From assembly GCF_014644295.1 (NCBI RefSeq), contig NZ_BMKK01000010.1:124001-188000 (forward strand): a stretch of 64,000 nucleotides of DNA, written 5' to 3'. Shown here piece after piece: positions 16,781 through 27,028 of the stretch (the first letter of the stretch is position 1; each line of letters starts with the position of its first letter). The notes under the pieces were generated by a model that saw only the letters and a program-made list of their open reading frames with translations, ran no database searches and had not been told where the DNA came from. The stretch comes from Emticicia aquatilis (GTDB taxonomy: Bacteria > Bacteroidota > Bacteroidia > Cytophagales > Spirosomataceae). The position numbers and the translations under genes are program-made.

Positions 16781-18274
16781 ATGAAATATTTATTTACATT
16801 TTTTCTGTATTTCTCAATACTCGTTGGTTTTTCTCAAAAACCACGTACCATCGTGACAACTGATGGAGAAATTGACGACGTAGATTCTTTTATCCGTATG
16901 CTACTTTATGCCAACGAATTTAAGCTCGAAGGCTTGGTTTATAGTAGCTCAATGTGGCATTATAAAGGTGACGGTAAAGGCACTAAGTTTACGTCTGAGA
17001 TGGAAATGACGCAAAAAATGTACGGAGCAAAAACTGACCTCCGCTGGCCAGGTGTAACTTGGATGCAAGATTTAATGAATGCTTACGAAAAAGTATATCC
17101 AAATCTTACACAACACGCATCTGGATACCCTACGGCCAATCAACTACGAAGCCTAATAAAAGTAGGAAATATTGACTTTGAAGGTGAAATGGAGAAAATA
17201 ACCCAAGGCTCCGAATTCATCAAAAATAAATTGCTTGATGCTTCTACAGAACCGATTTATCTGCAAGTTTGGGGCGGAACAAATACCATTGCCCGAGCCT
17301 TGAAATCTATTGAAGAAAAATATAAAAACACACCAAATTGGTCTAAAATATACAAAAAAGTATGCGATAAAGCCATCATTTATGCCATTCTTGACCAAGA
17401 TGCTACCTACCGCAAGTACATTTCGGTAAATTGGAAAGATATGAAGGTATTCTACAATTCGAATCAGTTTTGGTGTTTGGCCTATGCGTGGCAAAAGGCT
17501 GTTCCACAGAGTCAGCATTATTTACTTGAAGGAAAGTTTATGAGTGAAAACATTATCAATAATCATGGCCCACTAACGAAGATGTATTATAGTTATGGCG
17601 ATGGACAAAAACAAGCGGGCGACGATGAGCATATTCACGGCGATTTATCAAAAATAAAAAATACCCAATGGGGCAGTTTCGGGCAATATGATTTCATTTC
17701 AGAGGGCGATTCACCCGCCTATTTTCATTTGATTAATGTTGGCTTGGATAACCTAAAAAATCCAGAATTTGGTGGTTGGGGCGGTCGTTTAGTGCAATCG
17801 ACCAAGAATCCTAAACGTTGGGAAGATGGTGAAAAAGCAGCTGACTATAACCCATTTACACAAAAAATGGACAAAACCTATGGTCAAACTCGTTGGATTG
17901 AAGCACTCCAAAATGATTTTGCAGCACGTGCCGATTGGTGTGTGAAAGACTACAAAAATGCTAATCATGCTCCTATTGTAAAGCTAAATCATTCTGCAAA
18001 AATATTTGTAAAGCCAAATTTAACTATCAAGTTGAGTAGTTCGGCAACTGACCCAGATGGCGATAAAGTAAGCTACCGTTGGTGGCAGTATGACGAGGTT
18101 GATACTTACAGTGGAAAAGTGTCGCTCAGAAATGCTGATAGTAATGAAGTATCGCTGAAAATGCCCACTGATATAAAAAATGGGGAAACCATTCATTTAA
18201 TTGTAGAAGTTTCAGATAATCGAGCAATTAAACTCACACGATACCAGAGAGTTATCATCACTTGCAAAAAATAA
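16781..18274 (+). CDS. DUF1593 protein, nucleoside-hydrolase-like, secreted
   Basis: 497 aa with a signal peptide (about 1-18). The N-terminal domain begins with TIVTTDGEIDDVDSF (23-37), which resembles the Ca-binding Asp motif of nucleoside hydrolases and is diagnostic of DUF1593. The C-terminal 90 residues, from about KLNHSAKIFV, form a beta-sandwich of the cadherin/PKD-like sort (ATDPDGDKVSYRWWQYDE). DUF1593 proteins are often labelled cellulose-binding, but a glycosidic or N-ribosyl hydrolase role seems equally possible given the fold. Spacing of 18 bp before and 7 bp after places it inside the esterase operon. This is the only candidate glycosidic-bond enzyme in the locus. Confidence 0.83.
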   Translation: MKYLFTFFLYFSILVGFSQKPRTIVTTDGEIDDVDSFIRMLLYANEFKLEGLVYSSSMWHYKGDGKGTKFTSEMEMTQKMYGAKTDLRWPGVTWMQDLMNAYEKVYPNLTQHASGYPTANQLRSLIKVGNIDFEGEMEKITQGSEFIKNKLLDASTEPIYLQVWGGTNTIARALKSIEEKYKNTPNWSKIYKKVCDKAIIYAILDQDATYRKYISVNWKDMKVFYNSNQFWCLAYAWQKAVPQSQHYLLEGKFMSENIINNHGPLTKMYYSYGDGQKQAGDDEHIHGDLSKIKNTQWGSFGQYDFISEGDSPAYFHLINVGLDNLKNPEFGGWGGRLVQSTKNPKRWEDGEKAADYNPFTQKMDKTYGQTRWIEALQNDFAARADWCVKDYKNANHAPIVKLNHSAKIFVKPNLTIKLSSSATDPDGDKVSYRWWQYDEVDTYSGKVSLRNADSNEVSLKMPTDIKNGETIHLIVEVSDNRAIKLTRYQRVIITCKK

Positions 18275-18281
18275 TCTTCTT

Positions 18282-19214
18282 ATGAAGCATTTTACCTTTT
18301 TATTGTTGGCTATAACCTATTACTCGTTTGCTCAGCCCAAACCAGACTATACAAAATCAGCCATTGAAGCCTCAAAATCTTGGATTGATATTGATTACGC
18401 TGGCGATAATATCATTGGGCATAAGTTAGACATTTTCTTACCCAAAGAAGGAAAAGCTCCATTTCCTGTGGTGGTTACCATTTACGGAAGTGCGTGGTTT
18501 TCAAATTCTTCAAAAGGTACTTGTTTCAATGATGGTTTAGGGCAAACGCTTTTAAAAAATGGTTTTGCGGTGGTGAGTATCAATCATCGTTCGAGTAGAG
18601 ATGCTATTTGGCCAGCACAAATCCATGATGCGAAAGCCGCCATTCGCTTCATCCGAGCAAATGCTTCGGAATTTTCGTTAGATACTTCATTTTTAGGTAT
18701 TACAGGTTTCTCTTCTGGTGGACATCTTTCAACCATGGCAGGAGTTACAAGCCGCATAAAATCTACCACTATCAATAATTTACCCATAGATTTAGAAGGT
18801 AATATTGGAAAATCTCTGAGCGAAAGCAGCCATGTAGATGCCGTAGTAGATTGGTTTGGCCCAACTGATTTTCTAATTATGGATGCTTGCGGAAGTTCGT
18901 TTAGCCACAATGAAGCAAAATCGCCAGAATCGACTTTGGTAGGTGGGGCAATTCAAGAAAATAAAGATAAAGTAGCTTTGGCGAATCCTATGAGTTATGT
19001 GAGTAAGAATACCCCTCCATTTCTTATTTTTCACGGTACAAAAGACCCACTCGTACCGCATTGTGAAAGCGAAAAATTGTACGAAAAGTTACAGAAAGAA
19101 GAGGTAAAAAGCGAATTAGTAATCGTAGAAGGTGGCGGACATGGTCCAGGTGTAATGATTGATAAATATTACGCTCAGATGATTGCATTTTTAAAATCGA
19201 AAGCAAAGAAATAA
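18282..19214 (+). CDS. Secreted alpha/beta-hydrolase
   Basis: 310 aa with a signal peptide (about 1-17, ending YYSFAQ). Alpha/beta-hydrolase-3-like fold: oxyanion region VTIYGSAWFS (Gly-Ser in place of the usual HGGG), nucleophile in ITGFSSGGH, acid in HGTKDPLVP and His in EGGGHGPG near the C-terminus. It starts 7 bp after the DUF1593 stop and ends 10 bp before a carboxylesterase start, so it lies inside the same transcript. Many homologues act as acetyl-xylan or other carbohydrate esterases in polysaccharide utilisation loci; that role is inferred here. Confidence 0.85.
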   Translation: MKHFTFLLLAITYYSFAQPKPDYTKSAIEASKSWIDIDYAGDNIIGHKLDIFLPKEGKAPFPVVVTIYGSAWFSNSSKGTCFNDGLGQTLLKNGFAVVSINHRSSRDAIWPAQIHDAKAAIRFIRANASEFSLDTSFLGITGFSSGGHLSTMAGVTSRIKSTTINNLPIDLEGNIGKSLSESSHVDAVVDWFGPTDFLIMDACGSSFSHNEAKSPESTLVGGAIQENKDKVALANPMSYVSKNTPPFLIFHGTKDPLVPHCESEKLYEKLQKEEVKSELVIVEGGGHGPGVMIDKYYAQMIAFLKSKAKK

Positions 19215-19224
19215 TTTCAAAACT

Positions 19225-20742
19225 ATGAAAAAACTACTCTTTCTCTCATTAATCTCAATTTCAACCTTTGCACAAACCATTGTTCAGACAGCCAATGGTA
19301 AAGTTGAAGGTTATGCCAAAGAAAACTTACGAATCTTTAAAGGAATTCCGTTTGCTGCTCCGCCAGTTGGTGAATTACGTTGGAAAGCTCCTCAACCAGT
19401 CAAAAATTGGAGTGATGTAAAAAAATGTACTGGTTTTTCGGCGAGTCCAATTCAAAATAAACCTGCTCCATTTTATTGTTGGACAGAAGAATTTATTGCC
19501 AAACCAGAACCCTTGAGCGAAGATTGTTTATACCTAAATGTTTGGACAACCGCAAAATCTGCCAAAGAAAAACAACCCGTAATGGTCTGGATTTACGGTG
19601 GTGGCTTGAGTAGCGGCTCAGCTAATTGCGATATTTACGATGGAGAAGAACTGTCGAAGAAAGGAGTTGTTTTTGTAAGCATTAATTATAGAGTTGGTGT
19701 TATGGGTTTCATGGCACATCCAGAACTGAGTAAAGAATCTGGCTATAATGCTTCAGGAAACTATGGTTTTCTCGACCAAATTGCTGCTTTGAAGTGGGTA
19801 CAAAAAAATATAGCGGCGTTTGGTGGCGACCCATCAAACGTAACAATCTTAGGGCAATCGGCGGGTGCATTTAGTGTAAATGCCATGATTGCATCGCCAT
19901 TGGCAAAAGGGCTTTTTCATAAAGCTATCCCTCAGAGTGGTGGACTTTTATCAAGAATGTTGAGCCAAGATTTAGCAAATGCTGAAAAACAAGGCACAAA
20001 ATTTATGGAATTGGCAAAAGCAAGCTCAATTGCAGATTTACGTAAACTTTCAGCCGAAGAAATTCAAAAATTAAGCAATAATCAAGCTGCAGGAAGATTC
20101 GGTGTAACGATGGATGGCTATGTTTTACCAAGCAACATCATGGAACATTTCCAAAACGGAAAACATAATCAAGTACCAATCATGACTGGTTGGGTTACGG
20201 GCGATGGCGGCTTGATGGGGCCTCCAAAAACCAATTTAAAAGATTATAAAAAAGAGGCTCAAACCAAATATGGTGCTAAAGCAGATGAGTTTCTAAGCCT
20301 CTTCCCTGCTACGACCGACGAACAAGCAAAAGAAGCAAAATTGAAACAAGGTTTGCTGGGTTTTGCCGGAATGCCTTCACATTTATTGGCTGTTTATTCA
20401 AATAAACCTACCTATTTGTATCAGTTTAGTCATGTTCCGCCCGATAAACCTAACTTTCCAAATTATGGTGCTTTTCATACCTCAGAAGTGCCTTATGCTT
20501 TGCACACGCTACATACTTGGCAACGTCCGTGGCAAGCACTTGATAAAGAAATCGAAAACACGATGTCGAGTTATTGGGTGAATTTTGCCAAAACTGGAAA
20601 TCCAAATGGTGCAGGTTTGCCCGAATGGAAAAAGTATGATAAACAAGCGGGGAATATTTTAGAATTCGGTGATAAAACAGTTTCAAAAGCAGGATTATTT
20701 AAGAAAGAATTTGATTTCCTTGAAGCTAATATGGGGAAATGA
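19225..20742 (+). CDS. Secreted type-B carboxylesterase
   Basis: 505 aa with a short signal peptide (1-16, ending SISTFAQ). It keeps the carboxylesterase-B hallmarks: EDCLYLNVW (99-107), GGGLSSGS oxyanion region (125-132), nucleophile S212 in LGQSAG and a His in the AFHTSEVPYAL stretch. It is a diverged paralogue of the enzyme at 12042; both share the RIFKGIPFAxPPVGELRWKxP-type N-terminal pattern. Last gene of the tight same-strand run that begins at 14806; 111 bp then separate it from the TonB receptor. Several paralogues side by side suggest division of labour over related esters. Confidence 0.92.
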   Translation: MKKLLFLSLISISTFAQTIVQTANGKVEGYAKENLRIFKGIPFAAPPVGELRWKAPQPVKNWSDVKKCTGFSASPIQNKPAPFYCWTEEFIAKPEPLSEDCLYLNVWTTAKSAKEKQPVMVWIYGGGLSSGSANCDIYDGEELSKKGVVFVSINYRVGVMGFMAHPELSKESGYNASGNYGFLDQIAALKWVQKNIAAFGGDPSNVTILGQSAGAFSVNAMIASPLAKGLFHKAIPQSGGLLSRMLSQDLANAEKQGTKFMELAKASSIADLRKLSAEEIQKLSNNQAAGRFGVTMDGYVLPSNIMEHFQNGKHNQVPIMTGWVTGDGGLMGPPKTNLKDYKKEAQTKYGAKADEFLSLFPATTDEQAKEAKLKQGLLGFAGMPSHLLAVYSNKPTYLYQFSHVPPDKPNFPNYGAFHTSEVPYALHTLHTWQRPWQALDKEIENTMSSYWVNFAKTGNPNGAGLPEWKKYDKQAGNILEFGDKTVSKAGLFKKEFDFLEANMGK

Positions 20743-20853
20743 ATTATTAATTTGACAGTAAAGATATTACACAAAATGCGTGCTTAATTAATTTTAACCG
20801 CATTTTAATAAGTTTTTGGTCAACTTTACCTTAAAAATTAATCAAAAAAACTA

Positions 20854-23268
20854 ATGACCAAAGCAAAAGTATTACTTAGTTTAGGTGTATTGATGTGTAT
20901 CTCTACACTTATTTTCGGACAAGGAAATGTTACAATTTCGGGTATTATCAAAGATAAAAAAACTAAAACTACCTTACCTTTTGTAAGTGTAGTATTAAAA
21001 ACCGAAAAAGATAACGCATTCGTTGCTGGCACTGTTAGCAACGAGGAAGGCCGTTTTTCGATTGGTGGAATCAAAAGTGGTAGCTATAATTTAGAGTATT
21101 CATCGGTTGGATTCACTAAGAACAAACAAGCAGTTTATGTGGGAAACCTAACTCAATTCTTAGATTTCAATAATTTAGAGCTGGAAGAAGATACTCAAAC
21201 CCTCAAAGAAGTGAGCGTTACGGCCAAAACCGAACAAATAAGCGAGGTAATGGACAAAAAGACATTCTCATTGACCGATAATATTAGTCAAAGTGGTGGT
21301 TCGGTGCTACAAGCCATGCAAAATTTGCCTGGAATTACGGTGCAAGATGGAAAAATTCAGCTTCGAGGAAACGATAAAATTGCAGTTTTGATTGATGGAA
21401 AACAAACAGCTTTGACGGGTTTTGGCTCGCAAACAGGTCTGGATAATATTCCAGCTTCGGCCATCGAAAAAGTTGAAATCATTAATAATCCATCCTCGAA
21501 ATATGATGCCAATGGTAATGCAGGAATTATCAATATCATTTTCAAAAAGAATAAAAAAGAAGGGTTTAACGGGAAAGTTGGTTTAGCTGGTGGTTTGGGA
21601 GCTTTGTGGGTGAGAAAGGAAAATCTTCCAACGATTCGTCCACAATACACGCATACGCCAAAAATCAATCCATCTTTGGCCCTTAATTATCGCAAAAATA
21701 AAATTAATTACTTCCTGCAAGGCGATTATCTCTATACCGAAACACTCAATAAAAATGAGTTTGTAGTCAGAACTTATGATAGTGGCGAGGTAATTAATCA
21801 ACAATTAAAACGTAACCGAAACACGCATTTTATTACAGCAAAAACTGGCTTTGACTGGAACATTGACGAACAAAATTCGCTAACTATTTCGGGACTTTAT
21901 GGTGGTGAAAAAATCATTGACCGAGGTGATGAGCCTTTTTTCAATAAAAACTTAAGCGAAAGATTACGTTTATGGCAGTTTTTGGAAGACGAACTCAAAA
22001 CTACCGCAATGGCCACCGCCAATTATGTGCACAAATTCAAAGATGCAGGACATACCCTGAATATTGGCTATAATTATACATTTCATAGAGAAAATGAGAA
22101 ATACTTTTTTGATAATTACATGCCAACTTTCACTGGTCGAGATGCCTTCAAATTACTTTCTGATGAGCAAGTACAAGATTTTACGGTAGATTATCAAAAG
22201 CCCCTCAAATATGGTCGATTTGAAAGTGGGGTGAAGTTTCGCAAACGTGATATTCCAACCAATATGCAGTTTTATCCTGATTCAAAAAATACAATTATTG
22301 ATGTAAAAGCAGGTGGTTGGGCAAATTATCGAGAAATTATCCCAGCAGTTTACGGAAACTACATTTATGAAGATAAAAAATATGAGGCTGAAATTGGTTT
22401 ACGCTACGAATATATCAATCTAAAATATGAGGTAAATCCTGACCATCCGACTTATAAAAGTGATGGATATAAGTATTCTCAGCCATTTCCGAATGTTCGT
22501 TTGGCCTATAAAATCAACGATAATCAAAAAATTTCGGCGTTTTTCAATCGAAGAGTTGATAGACCAAATGAAGTAGATATTAGAATTTTCCCAAAATACG
22601 ATGATGCCGAAATCATCAAGGTTGGAAACCCTGCTTTGAGGCCACAATTTACTAATTCGATTGAATTGGGCTACAAAGCCAAGTGGGATAAAAACACATT
22701 CTATACCGCTCTCTACCACAAAATGTCCGATGGGACTATCACCCGAATTTCGAGCATCGTACCGAATAGCACCTTGATTTATGCCATTTTTCAGAATGCG
22801 GGCAAGAGCTATAATTCGGGTGTAGAAATGGTCTTTTCTAAGGAAGTTTCGAGTAAGTTTTCATTTAATTTAAATCTGAATGCTTACCATAATCAGATAA
22901 ATGCGTTTTCGGTTTTGAATAAATATCCCGTGCAGAATGTCTTTTCTGCCGAAAAACAAGAGATTTTTTCGGGAAATGTTAAGCTGAATAGCACTATGCA
23001 TTTATCTAATGGTATTGATGGACAAATATCGGTTGCATACCTCGCCCCTGATATTATTCCGCAAGGAAAAATCAATTCCAGATTTTCGGTCGATACTGGA
23101 TTTAAAAAAAGTATTCAATCGGGTAAGGGTGAAGTTTTTATCAACGCCACCGATTTATTTAACACATTGGTTATCAAGCGAGAAATTCAAGGAGCGGGCT
23201 TTAAATACACCAGCCACGACTACTACGAAACTCAGGTAATCAGAGCAGGATATAACTATAAGTTTTAA
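20854..23268 (+). CDS. TonB-dependent outer-membrane receptor with carboxypeptidase-like N-terminal domain
   Basis: 804 aa with a signal peptide ending at about residue 23 (TLIFGQG). Residues about 25-110 form a carboxypeptidase-regulatory-like beta-sandwich (VTISGIIKDKKT). A plug domain follows (SGGSVLQAMQNLPGITVQDG, then LRGNDKIAVLIDGKQ), and then a large beta-barrel ending in the aromatic terminus AGYNYKF. This is the outer-membrane beta-barrel type that lacks a SusD partner, and no SusD gene is nearby. It probably imports the substrate of, or products made by, the surrounding secreted esterases, or senses them. Ligand unknown. Confidence 0.9.
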   Translation: MTKAKVLLSLGVLMCISTLIFGQGNVTISGIIKDKKTKTTLPFVSVVLKTEKDNAFVAGTVSNEEGRFSIGGIKSGSYNLEYSSVGFTKNKQAVYVGNLTQFLDFNNLELEEDTQTLKEVSVTAKTEQISEVMDKKTFSLTDNISQSGGSVLQAMQNLPGITVQDGKIQLRGNDKIAVLIDGKQTALTGFGSQTGLDNIPASAIEKVEIINNPSSKYDANGNAGIINIIFKKNKKEGFNGKVGLAGGLGALWVRKENLPTIRPQYTHTPKINPSLALNYRKNKINYFLQGDYLYTETLNKNEFVVRTYDSGEVINQQLKRNRNTHFITAKTGFDWNIDEQNSLTISGLYGGEKIIDRGDEPFFNKNLSERLRLWQFLEDELKTTAMATANYVHKFKDAGHTLNIGYNYTFHRENEKYFFDNYMPTFTGRDAFKLLSDEQVQDFTVDYQKPLKYGRFESGVKFRKRDIPTNMQFYPDSKNTIIDVKAGGWANYREIIPAVYGNYIYEDKKYEAEIGLRYEYINLKYEVNPDHPTYKSDGYKYSQPFPNVRLAYKINDNQKISAFFNRRVDRPNEVDIRIFPKYDDAEIIKVGNPALRPQFTNSIELGYKAKWDKNTFYTALYHKMSDGTITRISSIVPNSTLIYAIFQNAGKSYNSGVEMVFSKEVSSKFSFNLNLNAYHNQINAFSVLNKYPVQNVFSAEKQEIFSGNVKLNSTMHLSNGIDGQISVAYLAPDIIPQGKINSRFSVDTGFKKSIQSGKGEVFINATDLFNTLVIKREIQGAGFKYTSHDYYETQVIRAGYNYKF

Positions 23269-23283
23269 TCAATCATATTCTTC

Positions 23284-23311
23284 GTAGAGACAGGGCATAC
23301 CCTGTCTCTAC
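23284..23311. repeat. REP palindrome, GTAGAGACAGGG type (copy 1)
   Basis: Perfect 12-bp arms, GTAGAGACAGGG / CCCTGTCTCTAC, with loop CATA. It lies between the TonB receptor and an esterase gene. A second copy with the same arms is at 24395-24419. It could act as a weak terminator but has no clear T run. Confidence 0.75.
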
Positions 23312-23329
23312 ACAAAATTAACCTACAAA

Positions 23330-24370
23330 ATGAAAATCCTATTCAAATTATTTACTCTAATCCTTATTTTAAACTCCCACATCGGGGGCGGAGGGGCTGT
23401 TTTTGCCCAAACTGGCAAAGTGGTAAGTTTTACAATTAATTCTAAAGCCTTACAAAATACAGGAGGCGAAAACCCAAATCGTAAAGTTTCGGTATATCTT
23501 CCACCAAATTATGATGCTTCAACGCAGCGTTATCCTGTCATTTATTACCTGCATGGATTCATGGGAAAAGACAATATTTTTCCGCAAATGCAGAAAGTTT
23601 TAGATGAAGGCATCGCTCGCCAGAAAATTAAACCTTTCATTTTCGTTCAAGCCGACCACTACACGCTTTTTGAAGGAAGTTTTTACTCAAACTCCTCACT
23701 AACGGGTAATTGGGATGAGTTTGAGAGTAAAGAATTGGTAGAATACATGGATAAAAACTATCGAACGCTCGCCACTCGTGAAAGTCGAGGCATTGCTGGG
23801 CATTCGATGGGTGGTTACGGTGCTTTCAAAATTGGAATGCTTCACCCCGAGGTTTTCAGTAGTATTTATGCACTTAGCCCAGGTTTATTGGCAATGGTAA
23901 AAGAATTTGGACCGAATAGCACTTCATTTAAAGAAGTTCAAAACGTAAAAACGGTTGAAGATTTAAAGAAAACCTACTATCCGAAAGTTTTGGTTGCGGT
24001 TGGGCGTGCTTGGTCGCCAAACCCAAATAAACCACCATTTTTTTGCGATTTCCCATTCAGCTATGAAGGCGATAAAATGATTGTCAATCAACCAATTTTA
24101 GAAAAATGGGAAGCGAATATGCCTGTTTATATGGTAGATAAATATGCAGATAATCTCCGCAAAATGACCGCCATAAAACTTGATTGGGGACGTAACGATT
24201 CGCCACGTTTCCCTGTACAGATTGGTATGTTAAGCCAGCGTTTAGAAAATCTTGGCATTAATCATTTTGCTGAAGAATACATCGGCGACCATGGCAACAA
24301 AATCTGGACAATGGATGGCCGTGTCTTGAACGATTTATTGCCATTTTTTAATGATTATTTGAAATTTTGA
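23330..24370 (+). CDS. Secreted esterase (esterase D / feruloyl-esterase-like)
   Basis: 346 aa with a signal peptide (about 1-27, ending GAVFAQ; the GGGG stretch before it is unusual). Esterase-D-like alpha/beta-hydrolase: YYLHGFMG oxyanion loop, nucleophile in IAGHSMGGYGAF and a late His in IGDHGNKIW. Homologues include feruloyl esterases and S-formylglutathione hydrolases; the signal peptide favours an extracytoplasmic esterase. Related to the next gene (24450). Both are preceded by a GTAGAGACAGGG palindrome, so each probably has its own mRNA segment. Substrate unknown. Confidence 0.87.
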   Translation: MKILFKLFTLILILNSHIGGGGAVFAQTGKVVSFTINSKALQNTGGENPNRKVSVYLPPNYDASTQRYPVIYYLHGFMGKDNIFPQMQKVLDEGIARQKIKPFIFVQADHYTLFEGSFYSNSSLTGNWDEFESKELVEYMDKNYRTLATRESRGIAGHSMGGYGAFKIGMLHPEVFSSIYALSPGLLAMVKEFGPNSTSFKEVQNVKTVEDLKKTYYPKVLVAVGRAWSPNPNKPPFFCDFPFSYEGDKMIVNQPILEKWEANMPVYMVDKYADNLRKMTAIKLDWGRNDSPRFPVQIGMLSQRLENLGINHFAEEYIGDHGNKIWTMDGRVLNDLLPFFNDYLKF

Positions 24371-24394
24371 TTTTATACGAAATTGTCAAAACTG

Positions 24395-24419
24395 AGAGAC
24401 AGGGCATGGCCCTGTCTCT
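24395..24419. repeat. REP palindrome, GTAGAGACAGGG type (copy 2)
   Basis: AGAGACAGGGC (24395-24405) pairs with GCCCTGTCTCT (24409-24419) over a 3-nt loop. Arms match the palindrome at 23284. Confidence 0.75.
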
Positions 24420-24449
24420 ACAGTAAAACCCGATAAAACCTAAAAAACT

Positions 24450-25316
24450 ATGAAAAAACTCATCTATTTAGCCCTAATTCTCTTTACATTTTCAGCCAAA
24501 GCCTCAACGGTTGATACATTAGATGTGCCGAGTGTTGTTATGAACAAAGCCTACAAAGCAGCGGTTGTTTTACCTGCTTCTTACACCAAAAATCAAGCGT
24601 CTTATCCTGTCTTGTATTTATTACATGGAGGTGGTGGCCATTTTCGTGATTGGCTAACTTCTACGCCAGACAAGAATCTTGTTAAAAACCTTGCCGATAA
24701 ATTCAACTTAATCATTGTGATGCCCGAAGGAGAAACTTTCGGTTGGTATTTGGATAGTCCATCTGACCCAAATAATAAGTTTGAAACCTATATTACGAAA
24801 GAAGTTATTCAGAAAATTGATGCTACTTATCGCACCGTAAAAAGCAATAAAGGTCGAGTAATTACTGGTCTTTCGATGGGTGGTCATGGTGCGATGTATC
24901 TCTCTACTCGTCACCCTGATTTGTTTAGTGCCGCAGGAACCATGAGCGGTGCAATGGATATGAATTATACAAAATTTAAGATAAATGCCGATTTTACGAA
25001 ATCTTTGAAAGAACGCTTTGAGAAATTATTGGGTACTTCTGATGTTTCACAAGAAGTTTTTGTAAAAAACTCTATCGTAAACATGGTTGATGCTATAAAG
25101 AAAAATGCCATGCCGATTATCATTGATTGTGGAGTAGATGATTTCTTGATTGATGCGAATCGTGAGTTACACAGTCGTTTACTATACGCAGGAGTCGCCC
25201 ACGACTATACCGAGCGTCCGGGTGCACATACGTGGCCATACTGGGAAAACTCCCTACCATATCATGTACTTTTCTTCCATAATGTGCTGAAAAAGAATGG
25301 TGTAGTTGTAGAATAA
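24450..25316 (+). CDS. Secreted esterase family protein
   Basis: 288 aa with a signal peptide (1-18, ending TFSAKA). Esterase-D family: LYLLHGGGGH oxyanion loop, nucleophile in ITGLSMGGHGAMYLS, acid in IIDCGVDDF and His in RPGAHTWPYW. A shorter relative of the protein at 23330. It precedes a sulfatase gene by about 70 bp. Best reading is a periplasmic acyl esterase acting on a carbohydrate or phenolic ester; the exact substrate is not visible. Confidence 0.88.
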   Translation: MKKLIYLALILFTFSAKASTVDTLDVPSVVMNKAYKAAVVLPASYTKNQASYPVLYLLHGGGGHFRDWLTSTPDKNLVKNLADKFNLIIVMPEGETFGWYLDSPSDPNNKFETYITKEVIQKIDATYRTVKSNKGRVITGLSMGGHGAMYLSTRHPDLFSAAGTMSGAMDMNYTKFKINADFTKSLKERFEKLLGTSDVSQEVFVKNSIVNMVDAIKKNAMPIIIDCGVDDFLIDANRELHSRLLYAGVAHDYTERPGAHTWPYWENSLPYHVLFFHNVLKKNGVVVE

Positions 25317-25386
25317 ATAACTCCTTTTTTGCCATGAGTTGAATTTGTATATTCGTGGCAAATCAAACTATTTCAACTCATCCAGT

Positions 25387-27012
25387 ATGAAAAAAATTAT
25401 CTATTCTCTCCTTGCTATTGGTGTTGTTTCTTTGAGTTTTTTTGCATTCAAACCCAAGAAAGCAAAGAAACCCAACATCGTTTTCATTATGTCCGACGAC
25501 CATGCTTATCAAGCAATTTCGGCTTATGATAAACGCCTTACGCAAACGCCAAATATTGACCGAATTGCCAAAGAAGGAATGTTGTTTACGAATGCTTGTG
25601 TAACAAACTCCATTTGTGCCCCTTCAAGAGCAGTTATTCTGACGGGTAAACATAGCCATTTGAATGGAAAAATTGATAACTATTTTCCATTTGATACGAC
25701 CAATATTACTTTCCCTCAAATTCTGCAAAAGAATGGTTATCAAACAGCTATGTTTGGTAAACTACATTTTGGAAACAATCCAAAAGGATTTGATGAATTT
25801 CAGATTTTACCCGACCAAGGCGATTATTATAACCCTGATTTCATAACAAAAAAAGAAGGAAAAAAGAAACTAATTGGCTATGTAACCGACCTCATTACGG
25901 ATATTACCTTAAATTGGCTAAAAAACGAACGTGATGATGAAAAACCTTTCTTTTTGGCGTATCTGCACAAAGCTCCGCACCGTGAATGGCTACCGGCAGA
26001 GCGTCATTTTAAAGAATATTTGAAGAAAACTTTTCCTGAGCCTACCACCCTATTTGATAATTACGAAGGCCGTGGTAGAGCATCGAAAGAAGCCGAAATG
26101 AACTTGCTTACACACATGAATTGGGCAGGAGATTCTAAGATTTTCCCTGAAAATATGGATAAACTCGGCATCAAAGAATCTCATGCGTATGATAAACGAA
26201 ATTATAATTATACCGTGGGAAGAATGAATGCCGAGCAACGTAAAGTTTGGGATGAGCACTACGGAAAAATGAATGAAGAGTTTATCAAACGCTACCCAAG
26301 CATGACCGAAAAGGATAAAATGAAATGGCGTTATCAGCGATACATGCAAGATTATCTGGGTAGCATTGCGGCAGTTGATGAAGGCGTAGGACAAGTTTTA
26401 GATTTCTTAAAAAAGAACAATTTAGAAGAAAATACAATCGTGGTTTATACTTCCGACCAAGGCTTTTATTTAGGCGAACACGGTTGGTTTGATAAACGAT
26501 TTATTTTCGATGAATCTTTTAAAACTCCTTTGTTAGTCAAATGGCCAAACGTCATAAAAGCAGGTTCAAAAAATACGCAAATGGTTCAAAATCTCGATTT
26601 TGCCCAAACTTTCTTAGAAGCAGCTGGTGTAACTCCTCCATCGGATATGCAAGGAGAAAGTTTGATTCCGATTTTCAAAGGTCAAGGTAAAAACTTCCGT
26701 GATGCCGCTTATTATCATTATTACGAATACCCAAGTGTTCACATGGTAAAACGTCATTATGGAATCGTCACGGAAAAATACAAATTAGTACATTTCTATT
26801 ATGATGTTGATGAGTGGGAACTCTACGACCGTGTAAACGATAAAAACGAAATGAAAAACGTTTACAACGACCCAAAATATGCTAAAGTAAAAGAAGAATT
26901 ACACAAGAAATTAGTCGCTCTTCGTGTGAAATACAAAGACTCCGAAACTTTGGATAAAATGTATATTGAGAAATATGATGAATTGGTGAAAAAAGGTAAA
27001 ATTTTTAGATAA
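25387..27012 (+). CDS. Sulfatase (formylglycine-dependent, Cys type)
   Basis: 541 aa from the ATG at 25387; the open frame extends 48 bp further upstream, but this start gives an N-terminal hydrophobic signal or anchor (about 3-22). Alkaline-phosphatase/sulfatase fold: metal-binding IVFIMSDDHA (31-40) and the sulfatase signature C-x-P-S-R with C77 (NSICAPSRAVILTGKHSH). C77 should be oxidised to formylglycine by a maturase, and none is encoded in this window. YTSDQGFYLGEHGWFDK holds further metal and substrate residues. Hydrolyses sulfate esters of carbohydrates or related compounds. It extends the ester-cleaving theme of the locus from acyl to sulfate esters. Confidence 0.92.
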   Translation: MKKIIYSLLAIGVVSLSFFAFKPKKAKKPNIVFIMSDDHAYQAISAYDKRLTQTPNIDRIAKEGMLFTNACVTNSICAPSRAVILTGKHSHLNGKIDNYFPFDTTNITFPQILQKNGYQTAMFGKLHFGNNPKGFDEFQILPDQGDYYNPDFITKKEGKKKLIGYVTDLITDITLNWLKNERDDEKPFFLAYLHKAPHREWLPAERHFKEYLKKTFPEPTTLFDNYEGRGRASKEAEMNLLTHMNWAGDSKIFPENMDKLGIKESHAYDKRNYNYTVGRMNAEQRKVWDEHYGKMNEEFIKRYPSMTEKDKMKWRYQRYMQDYLGSIAAVDEGVGQVLDFLKKNNLEENTIVVYTSDQGFYLGEHGWFDKRFIFDESFKTPLLVKWPNVIKAGSKNTQMVQNLDFAQTFLEAAGVTPPSDMQGESLIPIFKGQGKNFRDAAYYHYYEYPSVHMVKRHYGIVTEKYKLVHFYYDVDEWELYDRVNDKNEMKNVYNDPKYAKVKEELHKKLVALRVKYKDSETLDKMYIEKYDELVKKGKIFR

Positions 27013-27028
27013 AACTTAAAACAAAAAA